64,000 nt of DNA from Notamacropus eugenii (GCF_028372415.1 NC_092875.1:52646271-52710270); one strand, 5' to 3'. Positions 34,779 through 46,280 are shown, numbered from the stretch's first letter. A program made the numbers and translations. The notes: generated from the letters alone by a model not told the origin.

Positions 34779-36594
34779 TTCTGTTTTTAAAACATTTTTC
34801 TCCTTATTGGCTTTTGGGACCTCTTTTGGCATTTGGATCAGTCTATTTTTTAAGTTATTTTCTTGAGCAATTTTTGACTCTCCTTTAGCAAGGTATTGAC
34901 TCGTTTTGTATGATTTTCTTGTATCACTCTCATTCTTCTCCCCAATTTTTCCTCTACTCTTACTTGAATTTCAAAATCCTTTTGGAGCTCTTCCATGGCT
35001 TGCAACCCATTCATTTATTTCTGGGAGGCTTTTGAAGTAGGAGCTTTGACTTTATTGTCTTTTTCTGGTTGTATGTTTTGATCTTCTTTGTAACCAAAGT
35101 AGAATTCTATAGTCTGAGTTTTTTAATGCTGTTTTCTCATTTAACCAGTCAAAATACTTGACTTTTTAACTCTTTAGGACTCTGCTTCCAATGTGAAGGG
35201 TACACTTCAAGGGTTTTTTGTAGCTGTTTTCAGAGATACTTCTAGGGGCCTGTAAATTTTCATTTCTTCTTAAGTGGTGTGTTCCTCTCCTGGCCTGTCC
35301 TCTGTCGTGTGAGTAACCACAAGCATTCTTTTCTGCTTTGGAACTGTGAGGAGGATTCCCTCTCCACCTCAGTCACAAGCTCCACTATACCAGTGCTCCT
35401 CCTTACCCCAAGACTGCCACCCAGGTCTGCAACCCAGATCCAAGCAGGGCAAAAGAAGAGAATCAAGCCTCAGTGTCAGCAAAGAGATCCCTATAATCCC
35501 CCCTCTGATCAGTCACTGGATCCCCACTATCTGCCAGGAGCTCTGGAAGAAACCACTGCTGCTGCTACTGCTGCTGTTGCCCCTCTACCACCTCTGCCCC
35601 CCCCCCCCCAAATGCCTGGGGCCAGACCACACTCCTCTCTCATCCAGGACCAGACAGAACTTTCCCACTGACCTTCTAAGTTGTCTTTGGTTATTACGGT
35701 TTGAGACATCTGAAAACCACCACAGCTGCTAGTGATTCAGCCCCCTGAGGCCTGCTCTAGCCCTGTCTGTTCAGCATGGCCCATGCTGGACTATGCTTCT
35801 CTCCCAGCCTGGTGCAATTTTCCTGTCAACTTTCCAGGTTTTCTTGGAATCACAATTTGCTTCACTCTGTCATTTTGTGGGTTTGGCAGCTCTAAAATTA
35901 TTTAGAGTCATTTTTTACAGGTACTTGGAGGGGTTCAGGGGAGAACTCAAGCAAGTCCCTGCTTTGACTCCATCATCTTGGCTCCACCCTTAATTTGTAT
36001 TTCTTTAATCAATCATGATTAAAAGTATTTTTTTAAATGAATATAGATAGATTTGATTTATTTGTTGAAAACTAGCTATTGGTTGCATTGATTTTGTGTG
36101 TTCAAAACCTTTTAAAATTAATATAATCAAAATTATCCCTTTTATATTTTGTAATGCTCTCCATTTCTTATTTGATTCTCAATTTTCCCCTTATCCATAG
36201 ATTTGACAGGTAAACCATCCCGTACCCTCCTGATTTGTTTATGTTAACACCTTTTAAATCTAAATCATATACCTATTTTGAACTTATCTTGATACACAGT
36301 ATGAGTTGTTAGTTTATACCTAGTGTCTGCCTTACTATTTTCCAATTTTTCGGGTAGTTTTTGTCAAATAGTGAGTTCTTGTAACAGAAGTTTGAGTCTT
36401 TGAATTCATTACCACTTATAATATGGTTTGAAATCTTGCACAGCTAGCCTGCCTTCCTTCATATTATTTTCCATCAATTTCCTTGTTATTCTTAATGTTT
36501 TGTTCTGGATATATCTTGTTATTATTTTTTTCTACCACAATTAAAGAATTTTTTAGTCGTTTCATTGTTCTGGCACTGAATAAGTAAATTTATT

Positions 36595-37240
36595 TATGCC
36601 TAAATGACTATAGAACTGTGCATAGCCTTTGACCCAGGAACATCAACACTAAGTTTGTACCCCAAAAAGATAAAAAAATAGGACTTTTATGTACAAAAAT
36701 ATGTATAGCATCTGTTTTTTTCTGGTGGCAAAGAACTAGAAATTGAGGACACACCCATCAATTAAGAAATGGTTGAACAAATTGTGGTATATGATTGTGA
36801 AAATTATCTGGAGCTATAAGAAATAAGAGGCAGAATTTTTTCAGAAAATTTGGAAAGATTTACATGATTTGATGCTAAGTGAAGTGGGCAGAACCATAGG
36901 AACATTGTACACAATAACAAGAATATTGAATGATGATCAACTGTGAATGATTTAGCTATTTTTAGCAATATAATGATCTAACACAATCCTGATTGACTCC
37001 TAGAGAAAAATTCAATCCATCTCCAGAAAAAGAACTGATAGAATCTAAAGGTGGATAGAGACATACTTTAAATTTTTTTTCTTTGTTTTTATTTGTGTTT
37101 TTATTGGGTGATAAGAGTTTTCTATATGACTAATATGGAAATATGTCTTACATGACTGCACATTTATAATCTATATCAAACTGGCTTTTAAATGAAGGAG
37201 CAGAAGTGGGAGGATGAAAAAAATTGGAACTGAATAAGTT
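36595..37240 (+). mobile_element. L1 3' end
   Basis: Contains 'aactgtgcatagcctttgac', 'aagaaatggttgaacaaatt' and 'aagtgaagtgggcagaacca', which is ORF2 end and 3' UTR text of marsupial L1. It is likely the downstream part of the element begun at 28830-29310. Confidence 0.8.
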
Positions 37241-37244
37241 CATT

Positions 37245-38042
37245 TACCTTGATAATATACTTTCCAGGGGTGTACGCATTGACATTGGGGTTGATGCACA
37301 CGTTGCCAGAGCTAGCTCTGTGTTTGGGAGGCTCTGAAGAAAGGTTTGGGAGAGAAGAGATATGAGACTGACAACCAAACTGAAAATCTACAGAGCCATT
37401 GTGTTGACCTCATTGTTGTATGCCTGTGATACATGGACAGTTTGCCAGCACCATGCCAGGAAACTTAATTGCTTCCATTTGAACAGTCTTAGGAAGATTC
37501 TGAAGATCACCTGGCAGGATAAGGTACCAGACACTGAAGTCCTTGCTCGAGCTGAACTACCGAGAATTCAAATTATGCTTCAGAGAGCACAACTGCTATG
37601 GGCTAGCCACATTGTTTTAATGCAAAAATGGATGATTGCCAAAAAAAGCTATTTTATGGAGAACTCACATGGGGCAAGTGATCACATGGTAATCAGAAGA
37701 AATGATAGAAGGACACTCTCAAGGTGTCTCTCAAGAATTTGGATTTGACTGTGCAACATGGGAGACACTGGCACAGGACTGCTCAGCATGGCAGGCCCAC
37801 ATCAGAAAGCGTGCTGTGCTCTATGAGCAAAGCAGAATTGAGATAGCACAAAGTAAATGCAGGATGCACAAATTTGGGATATCTACCCCAAATATTCACA
37901 TGGACTATCTGTGCCCAACCTGTGATAGAGCATTCCAAGCTCATATTGATCTTTTCAGCCACAGTCGGACACACTGAGGCTTCATGGTGATGTCATTTTA
38001 GTTCTCTTTGAAAATGAAGAAGCAAAATCAATGTCATCTAGC
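37245..38042 (+). pseudogene. RTE-clade LINE 3' end with C-terminal C2H2 zinc finger
   Basis: Coding runs from about 37362 ('TTKLKIYRAIVLTSLLYACD'), the region after the RT palm in RTE elements, through 'KLNCFHLNSLRKILKITW' and 'AQLLWASHIV'. One frameshift near 37735 moves the frame, after which 37702-37977 continues with 'FDCATWETLAQDCSAW'. It ends with 'YLCPTCDRAFQAHIDLFSH' then SRTH and a stop at 37975-37977: a C2H2 finger with spacing CX2CX12HX3H. The 27-28 kb copy shares this tail, so the finger belongs to the element family. It probably binds nucleic acid. The copy is dead because of the frameshift and the missing 5' part. Confidence 0.85.
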
Positions 38043-38045
38043 TAG

Positions 38046-39676
38046 ATGGAGATAAAGTTCTTAAGAATTATATATATCATCTTACCATCTAGGAATGTTA
38101 ATGGTTTAGCCATATCTAATGCCATGTTTTCTTTTCTTTCTGTTTTCCTTTTTATGCTTCTCTTGAGTCTTATATTTGAAGAACAAATTTTCTGTTCAAC
38201 TCTGGTCTTTTCATCAGCAAAGTACTAAAGTTCCCAATTTCAGTGAATGTACATATTTTCCCCTGAATGATTATGCTCAGTTTTGCTGAGTAGTTGATTC
38301 TTGGTTGCAAGTCAAGCTCATTTTCCTTCTGGAATATCATATTCCAAATCCTCTCATCTTTTAATATAGAATCTGCTAAATCCTCTGGAATCCTGACTGT
38401 TGCTCATTGATATTTGAATTGTTTCTTTCTGACTGCTTGTGGTATTTTCTCCTTGATCTGAGAATTCTGGAATTTGGTTACAATTTTCCTTAGAGTTTTC
38501 ATTTTGGGATGTATTTCAGGAAGTTTTGGTGGATTCTTTTCATGACTATTTTACCCTCTGGTTCTAGGATATCAAGGTAGTGTTCTGTGATACTTTTTTG
38601 AAAGATGCTGTCCAGGTTCTTTTTTTAAAATAATGGCTTTTAGGTAGTCCAATAACTCTTGAATTATCTCTCCTCAATCTATTTTCCAACTCAGGTGCTT
38701 TTCCATTGAGGTATTTTCTATTTTCTTCTCTTTTCATTTTTTGATTTTATTTGACTGATTTATGATGGTTCATAGAGTCATTAGCTTCCATTTGCTTGAT
38801 TCCAATTTTTAAGAAATTATTTTCTTCAATTAGGTTTGGCATCTCCTTTTCTATGTAGCCAATCTACTTTTTAAAGAATTGTTTTCTTCAATCTATTTTT
38901 GTGCTTCCTTTTTCAAGCTATTGACTCTTTTACCCTAATTTTCTTACATAACTTTAGTTAATTTTCTTAATTTTTCTTTTACCTCTCTTACTTGATTTTA
39001 AAAATCCTTTTTGAACTCTTTCAAGAGGACTTTTTGGGCTTGAGACCAATTCATAATCCCCTTTGAGGCTTTGTATGTAGACATTTTGACTTTGTTGTCA
39101 TTTTCTGAGTTTATGTTTTGATCTTCCCTGTCACCATAGTAGCTTTCTTTGGTCAGGGCTCTTTTTTGGTTTTTGCTCACTTTAAAAGATTGAGTTCTGC
39201 TCCTGCAGTACAGGCAACAGTCTCAAATTTCTTGCACTGTGGCCCAGGCCCCTGTTCCCTGGATTAATGTGCAGGGGCATCAGGGGCTGGTGGCTTTCCC
39301 ACTGCACTAGAGTGGCCCAGCCCAGTCATGCCTGCTTTGCTCTGGCTTCCAGAGCTGGCAATTTGCCTACTGTGTTGTGGCTGGAGGCCTCACAGCTGGC
39401 CTGTTGTGCCACTGATCTGCTGATACAGAACCACTGGGCCTTCCTTCTTTATTTGTGCTGTGATGAAAGCCTCCCACTGACTTAACTGATACCACTTGTG
39501 CTGGGTGTGAAGTCCTTCCAAGTTATCTTTGTCTTGAAAATTGCTTCACTTCACCTTTTTGTGAGTTCTGCCCCTCCAAAATTCTTTTAAATGCTTGATT
39601 TCACATTGTTTCTGAAGGAAACTGGGGAGAACTCAGGCAATTTCCTGGCTTCTTTCCACTGCCTTGGTTCTGCCCT
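38046..39676 (-). mobile_element. HAL1, 3'-truncated
   Basis: On the minus strand: 5' UTR (about 39030-39676, ending at 'ggcagaaccaagg'), then a degenerate ORF1 down to about 38150. Only a short piece of 3' UTR remains before the RTE end at 38042. Its outer edge coincides with the left end of duplication copy B. Confidence 0.75.
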
Positions 39677-40499
39677 TGAAATTACATTAAAAAATAGAAT
39701 TTTAAAAATGTCTTAAAAAAGTGAAATATATATAGAGACAGTCACTTGGAGGAGGATACAGCTTCCAGGAGAGCAGAGACATAGACAGCAGGGAAGAGAC
39801 TTAGCTGCTGTCTCAAAAGAGATCTTTACATGATATATGAGAGTGGAACTGCAGAGAGGAACTAGGGATTCAGCTGAGCAATTCTCAGAAGCAGTTCAAT
39901 CCATATGATTGAGATGTATAAGGACGCTACCAAAAGAAAGAGTATCAGGCAGTTATAAGTTTGTGCACACTCTTCTCATTGATGAGATCTGTAACTGAGA
40001 AAGGGTTGGCCCCAGATTTATGGTGAGGAATGAACTATTTCATTTTTCTAAGCTAATTGTATCTATTGTCTGATGGATAATGGACTAAATGCCATTGGGG
40101 GTCTTGAGATATAACGTTAGGAGTAGATAGAGGCAGAATATTCTCCTTGAAACCTGGGGTAGCAATGAACTTCCAGAGACTTAACAATGTCCCAGAGGTA
40201 GTGATACAACAATATAAAAATGGCATAATATCCTCTCTCAAGAAGCTTCCATTCTATGGAGTAAGAGTTACAAGTTGTCCATGAACAGCCATAATTAAAA
40301 AATATAATATTTGAGGCAAAGGATAGATTTAGCCAAAAGGCTCCAGGAAATCTAAGGAAAGAGGACACTTTTAATGCAATATGGAGAATTTTTGTTCAAA
40401 AATTTATTTTTGAACATTCATTTAAATTTATTCATTTAATAAGAGACAACAACCATAAGATTTGAGAACCAGAGAAGAACTTAAAATGAAATTTTTAAG

Positions 40500-40716
40500 T
40501 ATAGAGCTACAGAAAAGACTGGGCTGGGAGTTAAGAACCCTGGGTTCAGATAACCACTGACCTGTCATTTGACTTTGGACAATTTTCTTTTCCTTCTTGG
40601 ATTTCAGACTCCTCCTTTATTAAATTAATTGAAGGGGAGGATGAGATAATCTACCATTAGTACCTCCTTAGTACCTAGGACAATGTTGAGGTCATAGGTG
40701 ACAGTATATGTCATTG
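40500..40716 (+). repeat. MIR/CORE-SINE fragments
   Basis: A MIR-like copy (about 40500-40690; 'cctgggttcagataaccact') is followed by the start of another SINE. That SINE is interrupted by the mini HAL1/L1 derivative and resumes at 41925-42105. Confidence 0.65.
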
Positions 40717-41924
40717 AAAAGAAGACTGGAGGGCAGAGCCAAGATGGTAGAGTAACAGCATGCACTTTCTAGAGTGCTGCCCCCAATCTGAGCCAAATAC
40801 TTGTAAAAAATGGCTCTAAACAAATTCTAGAGCTGAAGAACCCACAGAATGACAGAATGAAGCAAAGCTTCAGCCCAAGAAAACCGGGAAGATTGCCAGG
40901 AAGGTTCTATGGCATCAAGCAGAGGGTAGGGAGCAGTCCAGCATGGGCTTGAAAAGGTAAACAGGAAAGGGAAATCATAAGGGACTTACTAAAGTTGAAC
41001 TAATTATATTCCTATATGGAAAGATAATATTTCTAACTCGAGCCTTTTCTCAGTATTTGGGTAGTTGGAGGGATTATATACAGACAGAGGACATGAGTTG
41101 AGTTGAATATGAAGGAATGAGATCTAAAAAAATAAAATTAAGGGATGAGAGAGGAATATTTTGGGAGGAAAAAGGGAAAAATAGAATGGGGCAAATTATC
41201 TCATATAAAAGAGGTAAGTAAAAGCTTTTTCAATGGAAGGGAAGAGAGTGAAAAAGTGAGCTTACTCTCATTACATTTGGTTTAAAGAAGGAATAACATG
41301 CATACTCAATTTGCTATGAAAATATATCTTACACTACAGGAAAGTAGGGGAGAAGGGGATAAGTAGGGGTTGAGAGAATGATAGAAAGGAGGGCAAATGG
41401 GAGGAGGGCATTATTTTTGAGGAGGGATAGGGTCAAAAGAGAATAGAATAAATGTGGGACAGGATAGGATAGAGGGAAATACAATTAGTCTTTCACAACA
41501 TGACTTTTAGGGGAGTTTTTGCATAACTACACATGTATAACATATATGGAATTGCTTACCTTCTCAGTGGTGATGAGTGAGGAGGGAGGAAGAGAGAGAA
41601 GTTGGGACTCAAAGTTTTAAAAATGAATGTTAAAAATTGTTTTTGCATGCAACTGGGAAATAAGATATACAGCCAATGGGGTATAGAAATCTATCTTGCT
41701 CTCCAAGAAAATAGAGATGATGTGGATAAGAGAAGAGAAGGGTGTGATAGAAGGGAGGGCAGATTGGGGGAAGGGGTAATCAGAATGCATGCTGTTTCTG
41801 GGTGGGCGGAGTGGAGAGATGGGGAGAAAATTTGGAATTCAAAATCTTGTGGAAATGAATGGTGAAAACTAAAAATAAATAAATTTTAAAAAAGAAATTT
41901 TTAGAAAAAGAAAAGAAGACTGGA
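40717..41924 (+). mobile_element. Mini HAL1/L1 derivative: 5' UTR start joined to 3' UTR, no ORF
   Basis: Bounded by a perfect 14-bp direct repeat 'aaaagaagactgga' (40717-40730 and 41911-41924). It begins with 'ggagggcagagccaagatgg', the L1/HAL1 5' end, and keeps about 215 bp of 5' UTR. Near 40950 it jumps to 'gaaaaggtaaacaggaaagg', which in the complete HAL1 lies just after the ORF1 stop (about 17080 on the reverse strand). It then runs through the whole 3' UTR to an A-rich tail. The whole ORF1 and the rest of the 5' UTR are missing. Both ends and the target-site duplication are intact, so the deletion most likely existed before insertion, for example by RNA splicing or in a short non-autonomous master. 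Confidence 0.88.
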
Positions 41925-42455
41925 TAAGAGTCAAAGGGCTTCCATTTAAATTCATCTCTATAACTTAAAGCCTGTGTGATGTTGAGATAAGTCACTTGAC
42001 AGCTTTTTACCTTAGTTTCCTCACCTGTGAAATGAGGGGGGTTGGACTAGATGATTTCCATGTGTACTTCCATTTTTAAATCTATAACTCTATGATCTCA
42101 AAGTCCTTCCCACTTATGACATTCCATGTGCTATGGTCCCTTTCAGATTTGACATCTCAAGGTCTACAAACACCATTTGAATGTGCTAATGTATTACAAC
42201 TAGTTTGCACAGTTAATCGAGGATTGAGCCTGAGAGTCAGGAAGAACCGAGTTGAAATCCAGCCTCAGATGCTTACTAGCTGTGTACCTTAGACAAATCA
42301 CTTAATTTATGTCTGCCTCAGTTTCCTCAACTATAAAATGGAAATAACAATATCACCTACCTTCCATGATTGTGAAGGTAGAGTGAGGCAATATTTGTAG
42401 AATGTTGATTATAGTGCCTAGTATACAGTACGTGCTTAATAAATGCTTTCTTCCT
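41925..42455 (+). repeat. Two CORE-SINE/MIR copies
   Basis: First copy to about 42105 ('ttagtttcctcacctgtgaa'). Second copy about 42215-42450 ('gagagtcaggaagaaccgag', 'tctgcctcagtttcctcaac', ending 'cttaataaatgctttc'). Confidence 0.8.
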
Positions 42456-44095
42456 TTCCCTAATTTCCTGTCCATATTTTTCTCTTCTGCACTCTACCAG
42501 TTATATGGGGAAACCGAACCTCAGAGGAAGGAGAAAGAAAGGCTTCAGGTCACAAATCAGCCTCATGGAATCAGGCAAAAGTCCACCATCCTCAGTTTTG
42601 GCTCAGGGCTTGTGCCACTGTAAGGCAAACCAGGCTCTTTGCTTAATTAAGTTAAAAAAAGAGACAACTCTTCGGTCAGGAAAAGAAGAGTAAAGTCAAT
42701 GACAGTGTTTCTCTTTGGCTTCTGGGGACCCTAGAACTTTGTTCAGTGCAAGAATTCTGACTCTCTAGTCAGAGGAGTTAAGCTACAACCTCTTATGACC
42801 TTAGGCAAATCATTTCGCTTTGATTCAAACAGGCATACAAGAAAGAAGGTTAGAATAAATGGTGTCTTGGTTCTGGAACTTTGAAACACTTTAGTCAGGA
42901 CAAAACTCTGATGTCGGGTCTTAACAGAGGGAGCCAGTCTGAAGTGGCAGATGCTGTTTTCTCTGGCTTGACAACACCTAGAGTCTATATGAGATTGTCA
43001 TGGAGGCAGGGGAGAAAAATGAGGGCAGAGAATAAGAACATAGAGAAAGAGCTATTCCTCCCAATAATAGTGACAAAAACAAACAACAAATGAACAAACA
43101 AAATTCCACATAGATCCATTCCTATCATTAACTCTTTATTGTCTGCCTGTCCACTGACCCACAGGAACTTTAGAATTTTCAAAACGAAAGCTTTACGTTA
43201 TATTTCATTTTTATAGCACTTCTGTTCAATATTTCTTCCTGCTCCTTGGAATTAGGATCTCTCCACCCCACCTCCCTTTTCAGCCCCTTTCCAAGAGCTA
43301 GCTGTCTTCCCCTTTATCAAATGAGATAATATCTGCAAATGCCTAGCACAATGCGTAGCACCTACTGGGTGCTTAAAAATGCTAGTCTTTCCTTTCCTCT
43401 CTCCTATTCATTATAATGTAATCCAGACAGCCAATCCTTGTAATAAACAATAAAAGAGAAAGAGGAAAGGGCAGGTCAGCAAAACTAACCAACACAGTCA
43501 CCATCTCTGACAGTGCATGTGGCATTCTACACCTATAGATTGCTATTTCTCTGCAAAGATAGGAGTACATGTTCCTCCCTCTTTTCTATGACCTGGCTTG
43601 ATCATTGATCATAAAACCATTGATTTAATTTCTGTTCTTTTCATTTCCATTGTTGAAGTCATGCTATCTATTATTTTCCTGCTTCTGTTCACTTTATACT
43701 ACATCAGTTTCTATTAGTCATCTGATGCTTTTTCTGCATTCTTTCTCTTCATGATTACTTATGGGGAGTCAGTAAGCACGTGCCTCTGGATCCTGCTCAA
43801 CTCAGACTTAATGATTTGGCTCAGGAGAAGAGAGCTGAGTCCAATCACTCATAGTACTAAGGAGGAAATTCTATATTATAGACATCCCTTTATCTCTCTC
43901 TCCTGCTTCACTGGAGAACTGGCTCCCAGAGGATAGAAACAAGCTTGTCTCCCTCCTTCTTCCCTCCCTCCCTCTTTCCAGCCCCCTGTTCTACTCCCCC
44001 AACCCTAGCCTTGCACATAGGAAGGTTCTACAAATGTTGTCTAGTGATGGCTCATCCAGAGCAGTGTCCAGTTGTCTTCAGATGCTGGTCAGAGC
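42455..44095. other. Copy B-only noncoding sequence
   Basis: Corresponds to DNA missing from copy A. A worn SINE tail lies near 43320-43390 ('atgcctagcacaatgcgtag'). I see no splice-bounded coding frame and nothing else I can name. Confidence 0.4.
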
Positions 44096-44560
44096 CTGAT
44101 TGTGTGGGGCTTTAAAAACTAGTGTAATTTCTCTTTTATCCTGGAGGCAATAGCTAAACAGTAGATTGATTAAGTAGGGCAGTTAAGTGGAAGAGTGGAT
44201 AGAGTTGGGGGCCTGGAGTCATGAATATTTATCTTCCTGAGTTCAAATCTGACCTCACACACTTACTAGCAAACCACCCCAGTACCTTTGCCAAAAGAAA
44301 TCGCAAATAGGGCACTGAAAAGTCAGATGTGACATAAATGAATGAACAGTAACAATGATTAAGTAGGAGAGTCACATAATCAAATTTTGCTTAAAGAAAA
44401 TTACTTTAGCAATTGTGTAAGATGTGGTTAGAATGTGGAAAGACGAGACAGAGAAACACCAAGCAGGTGAGAGGTGATAAAAACCTGAGCTAGTCTTGTA
44501 CTTAAGAGTGGACAGAGAGGACTGTATGGGAGAGACAGGAATATAAAACAGAGAGATTTG
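44095..44560 (+). repeat. Old dispersed repeat, split by a SINE
   Basis: The text 'gtggggctttaaaaactagt' continues after 44367 with 'aattttgcttaaagaaaatt' and 'caggtgagaggtgataaaaa'. It is the same family as 12160-12360 and 54110-54590. A ruptured LINE or LTR origin is possible; I do not name it. Confidence 0.55.
44167..44367 (+). mobile_element. tRNA-type CORE-SINE with 12-bp target-site duplication
   Basis: Flanked by 'tgattaagtagg' at 44167-44178 and 44356-44367. Inside are 'ggcctggagtcatgaatatt', 'tgagttcaaatctgacctca' and 'accccagtacctttgccaaa', the usual marsupial tRNA-derived SINE order. Copy A retains only the end of such a SINE at its deletion breakpoint (12070-12150). This suggests the SINE was present before or early after the duplication. 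Confidence 0.8.
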
Positions 44561-45895
44561 GCAATCAATTAGACATAAGAGGTGAGAGAGAGGAGTTGAG
44601 GAGGTGACAGGAAGGGCAATTTTTACAGAAATTAGGGATTTTGGAAGAGGTAAGAAAAGGGGTCCCCACAAACAAGATAAGAGAGTTGAATAGCAAGGTA
44701 GAGAGTCTTTGGTCCTTGGTTTGTGGCCAAGAAGGCAGGTGACACTCCATAGTTTGATCAAAAATGAAAGGAGAGAAAGGAAAAGTTAGAAAGATAGGGT
44801 CTGAACCAAATAGGCTGGGTTTGTGTGCACCTCTGTGCATTTGTGCGGGCCCCTGTATATGTTGGGAGGTGAGAGATTTTGAGTGGAGCAGTGTACCTGT
44901 GTCTCTGTGGGATGGAGGTAATATTGTTCTCTGTCTCCTGTCAGGGGAACAGCTGGGGCTGAGAGTACATCAGTGTATGTGATGGGAGGAGGAGTGGGAG
45001 AGAGGGTGTTAATATAGAGGGTGTCAAGTTGGGAGCAAGTGGCTCAGAAAGTTGCCCTTGTATAGGGGATTCAGTGGGTCAAGAGTCAGGAGGGTGCAGA
45101 TTTGATTGGTATTTATAGGATTCTAGGTTTGGGTGGGACTGAGTACCTTGGTGATTATGGAAATGGGGTAGAGAAGCAATGATCTTTTATTAAGGGGCTA
45201 TGAGTGAGGGGCTCAGAGGTGAACTAGGAGGCTAAGATAGGGCTACAAGGCCTTCACAGTCCAAGAAACCCGAAAGGACTGTTTTGGGAGTGTGTGGGTA
45301 CGCTTGAGTCTGGTCCTGTTCAATGACTGGAAGAGAGCTGTATCTAGCAACAACCTGGAGGTATTAGGGACAAAATAATGCACTGGATTGCAGAAATTTA
45401 GAATTTAATCCTATCTTCTAACCTCCTTCCTTTTCCAATCTTAGTCCCTTGTACTTTCCCCTACCTAGGCCCTCCCTCTCTGTGTCCCCTTCCAACCTTC
45501 TCAGTCTTAGCTCCACCTGGCTTTGGTCTTACCTAGGTTGTTCCTTAACTCTTGTCCCTGCCCTTCAGCCCCACCCCAACCCCCTGAACTGCTTTCCAGG
45601 AGTTTCTCCCTTGCCTTATGTGGTTTCCCTCTCTGGCCTTCCTCTGACCAGGGTCCTGATGATCTTTCTTTTCTATTCCTCTCCCTACCCTTATCTCTTC
45701 CTCCCACCTCCTCCCAATACTGGCTATTCCAGTGTTCTGTCCAAAGCTCTGAGTTCTTTCTTCCCTGGTCCCTTGCCTTCCACAACCCCAGGTACTGGCT
45801 CTTTACCAGGGTCCACCCCATTCCCTCCCTTCTTCCCCAGGAGCTGCTTCTGAGTGGCAAAGAAAGGGTTGTCTGATCTAATATGTCGTGTTTTT
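44560..45895. other. Duplicated noncoding sequence, ending pyrimidine-rich
   Basis: Pairs with 12360-13700. From 45420 to 45860 it is dominated by C and T on the + strand, just upstream of the exon-like block. Confidence 0.55.
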
Positions 45896-45901
45896 TTTCA
45901 G

Positions 45902-46018
45902 GAGAGGCCATCTTTCTACCTGGGCTAGAGAGACTCCCAAACTTAGAGCCTGTGCAGGGTGACCACAAGAAAGGTCTGCCCCTCAACATCTGTCCCTCTG
46001 TTTTTACTGCTCCAGCAG
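45902..46018 (+). other. Candidate 5' noncoding exon (exon-like block), copy B
   Basis: A 117-bp block preceded by a long T-rich tract ending in CAG (acceptor AG at 45900-45901). It is followed by a perfect consensus donor CAG/GTAAGT (46018/46019). It lies about 7.7 kb upstream of the first CERS coding exon on the same strand. All frames I checked meet stops quickly, so it would be untranslated leader. The matching block in copy A has the donor G mutated to A. The evidence is splice signals only, and a pyrimidine-rich neighbourhood makes chance acceptors common. Confidence 0.4.
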
Positions 46019-46213
46019 GTAAGTAACGCTCATTCATTTCCTAGTGTTTCAAGATTCTTCCTTAAGGGGCTGCTCCAGAACACATACATAACCATAACTT
46101 CCCTCCCTCTGCCTTTAGCTGTGATAACAAAAAGGTGATCAGCTCAGTCCTGTTCTGTTTCTTCTTGGAATAAAGGTCTCTGTTTCTCCCAGCCACATAC
46201 TTTCATCACCCCT

Positions 46214-46216
<3 letters not shown>

Positions 46217-46280
<64 letters not shown>
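46217..46280. repeat. (CA)n microsatellite
   Basis: About 32 uninterrupted CA units. Copy A has only a short interrupted CA patch at the matching place (14025-14045). Confidence 0.97.

Larger units (their letters stand above)
29388..35989 (-). mobile_element. HAL1 (outer) containing nested elements
   Basis: Flanked by near-identical 16-bp repeats, 'ttaatttatatttctt' at 29372 and 'ttaatttgtatttctt' at 35990. Its own parts are 3' UTR and distal ORF1 (29388-31193), then proximal ORF1 (34780-35000, with the start codon near 34995), and a 5' UTR to 35989 that includes an 11-bp poly-C run near 35600. ORF1 is broken by stops and by the inner insertion. A (TATAAT)n-like patch at 30340-30465 lies within its 3' UTR. 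Confidence 0.8.
29312..36595 (-). mobile_element. L1 ORF2/3' segment in reverse, split by a HAL1
   Basis: Pieces at 29312-29387 and 35990-36595 read on the minus strand as one L1 ORF2 tail (from 'attcagtgccagaacaatga' through 'cattacaaaatataaaa' to 'ctggctaatatgacag'). The 6.6-kb HAL1 complex interrupts it. It overlaps in content with the + strand segment at 28830-29310. Confidence 0.7.

Noticed and set aside
27136..38042. The two RTE pieces (27136-28340 minus, 37245-38042 plus) as one element split by the intervening DNA
   Set aside because: They are in opposite orientation and both contain the same C-terminal region, so they are two separate copies.
45507..46037. Long minus-strand open frame (about 176 codons) over the exon-like block
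   Set aside because: The copy A counterpart is only partly open and diverges through indels. Composition follows the pyrimidine-rich DNA (Arg/Gly/Glu-rich in reverse). No family is recognisable. Treated as a chance frame.
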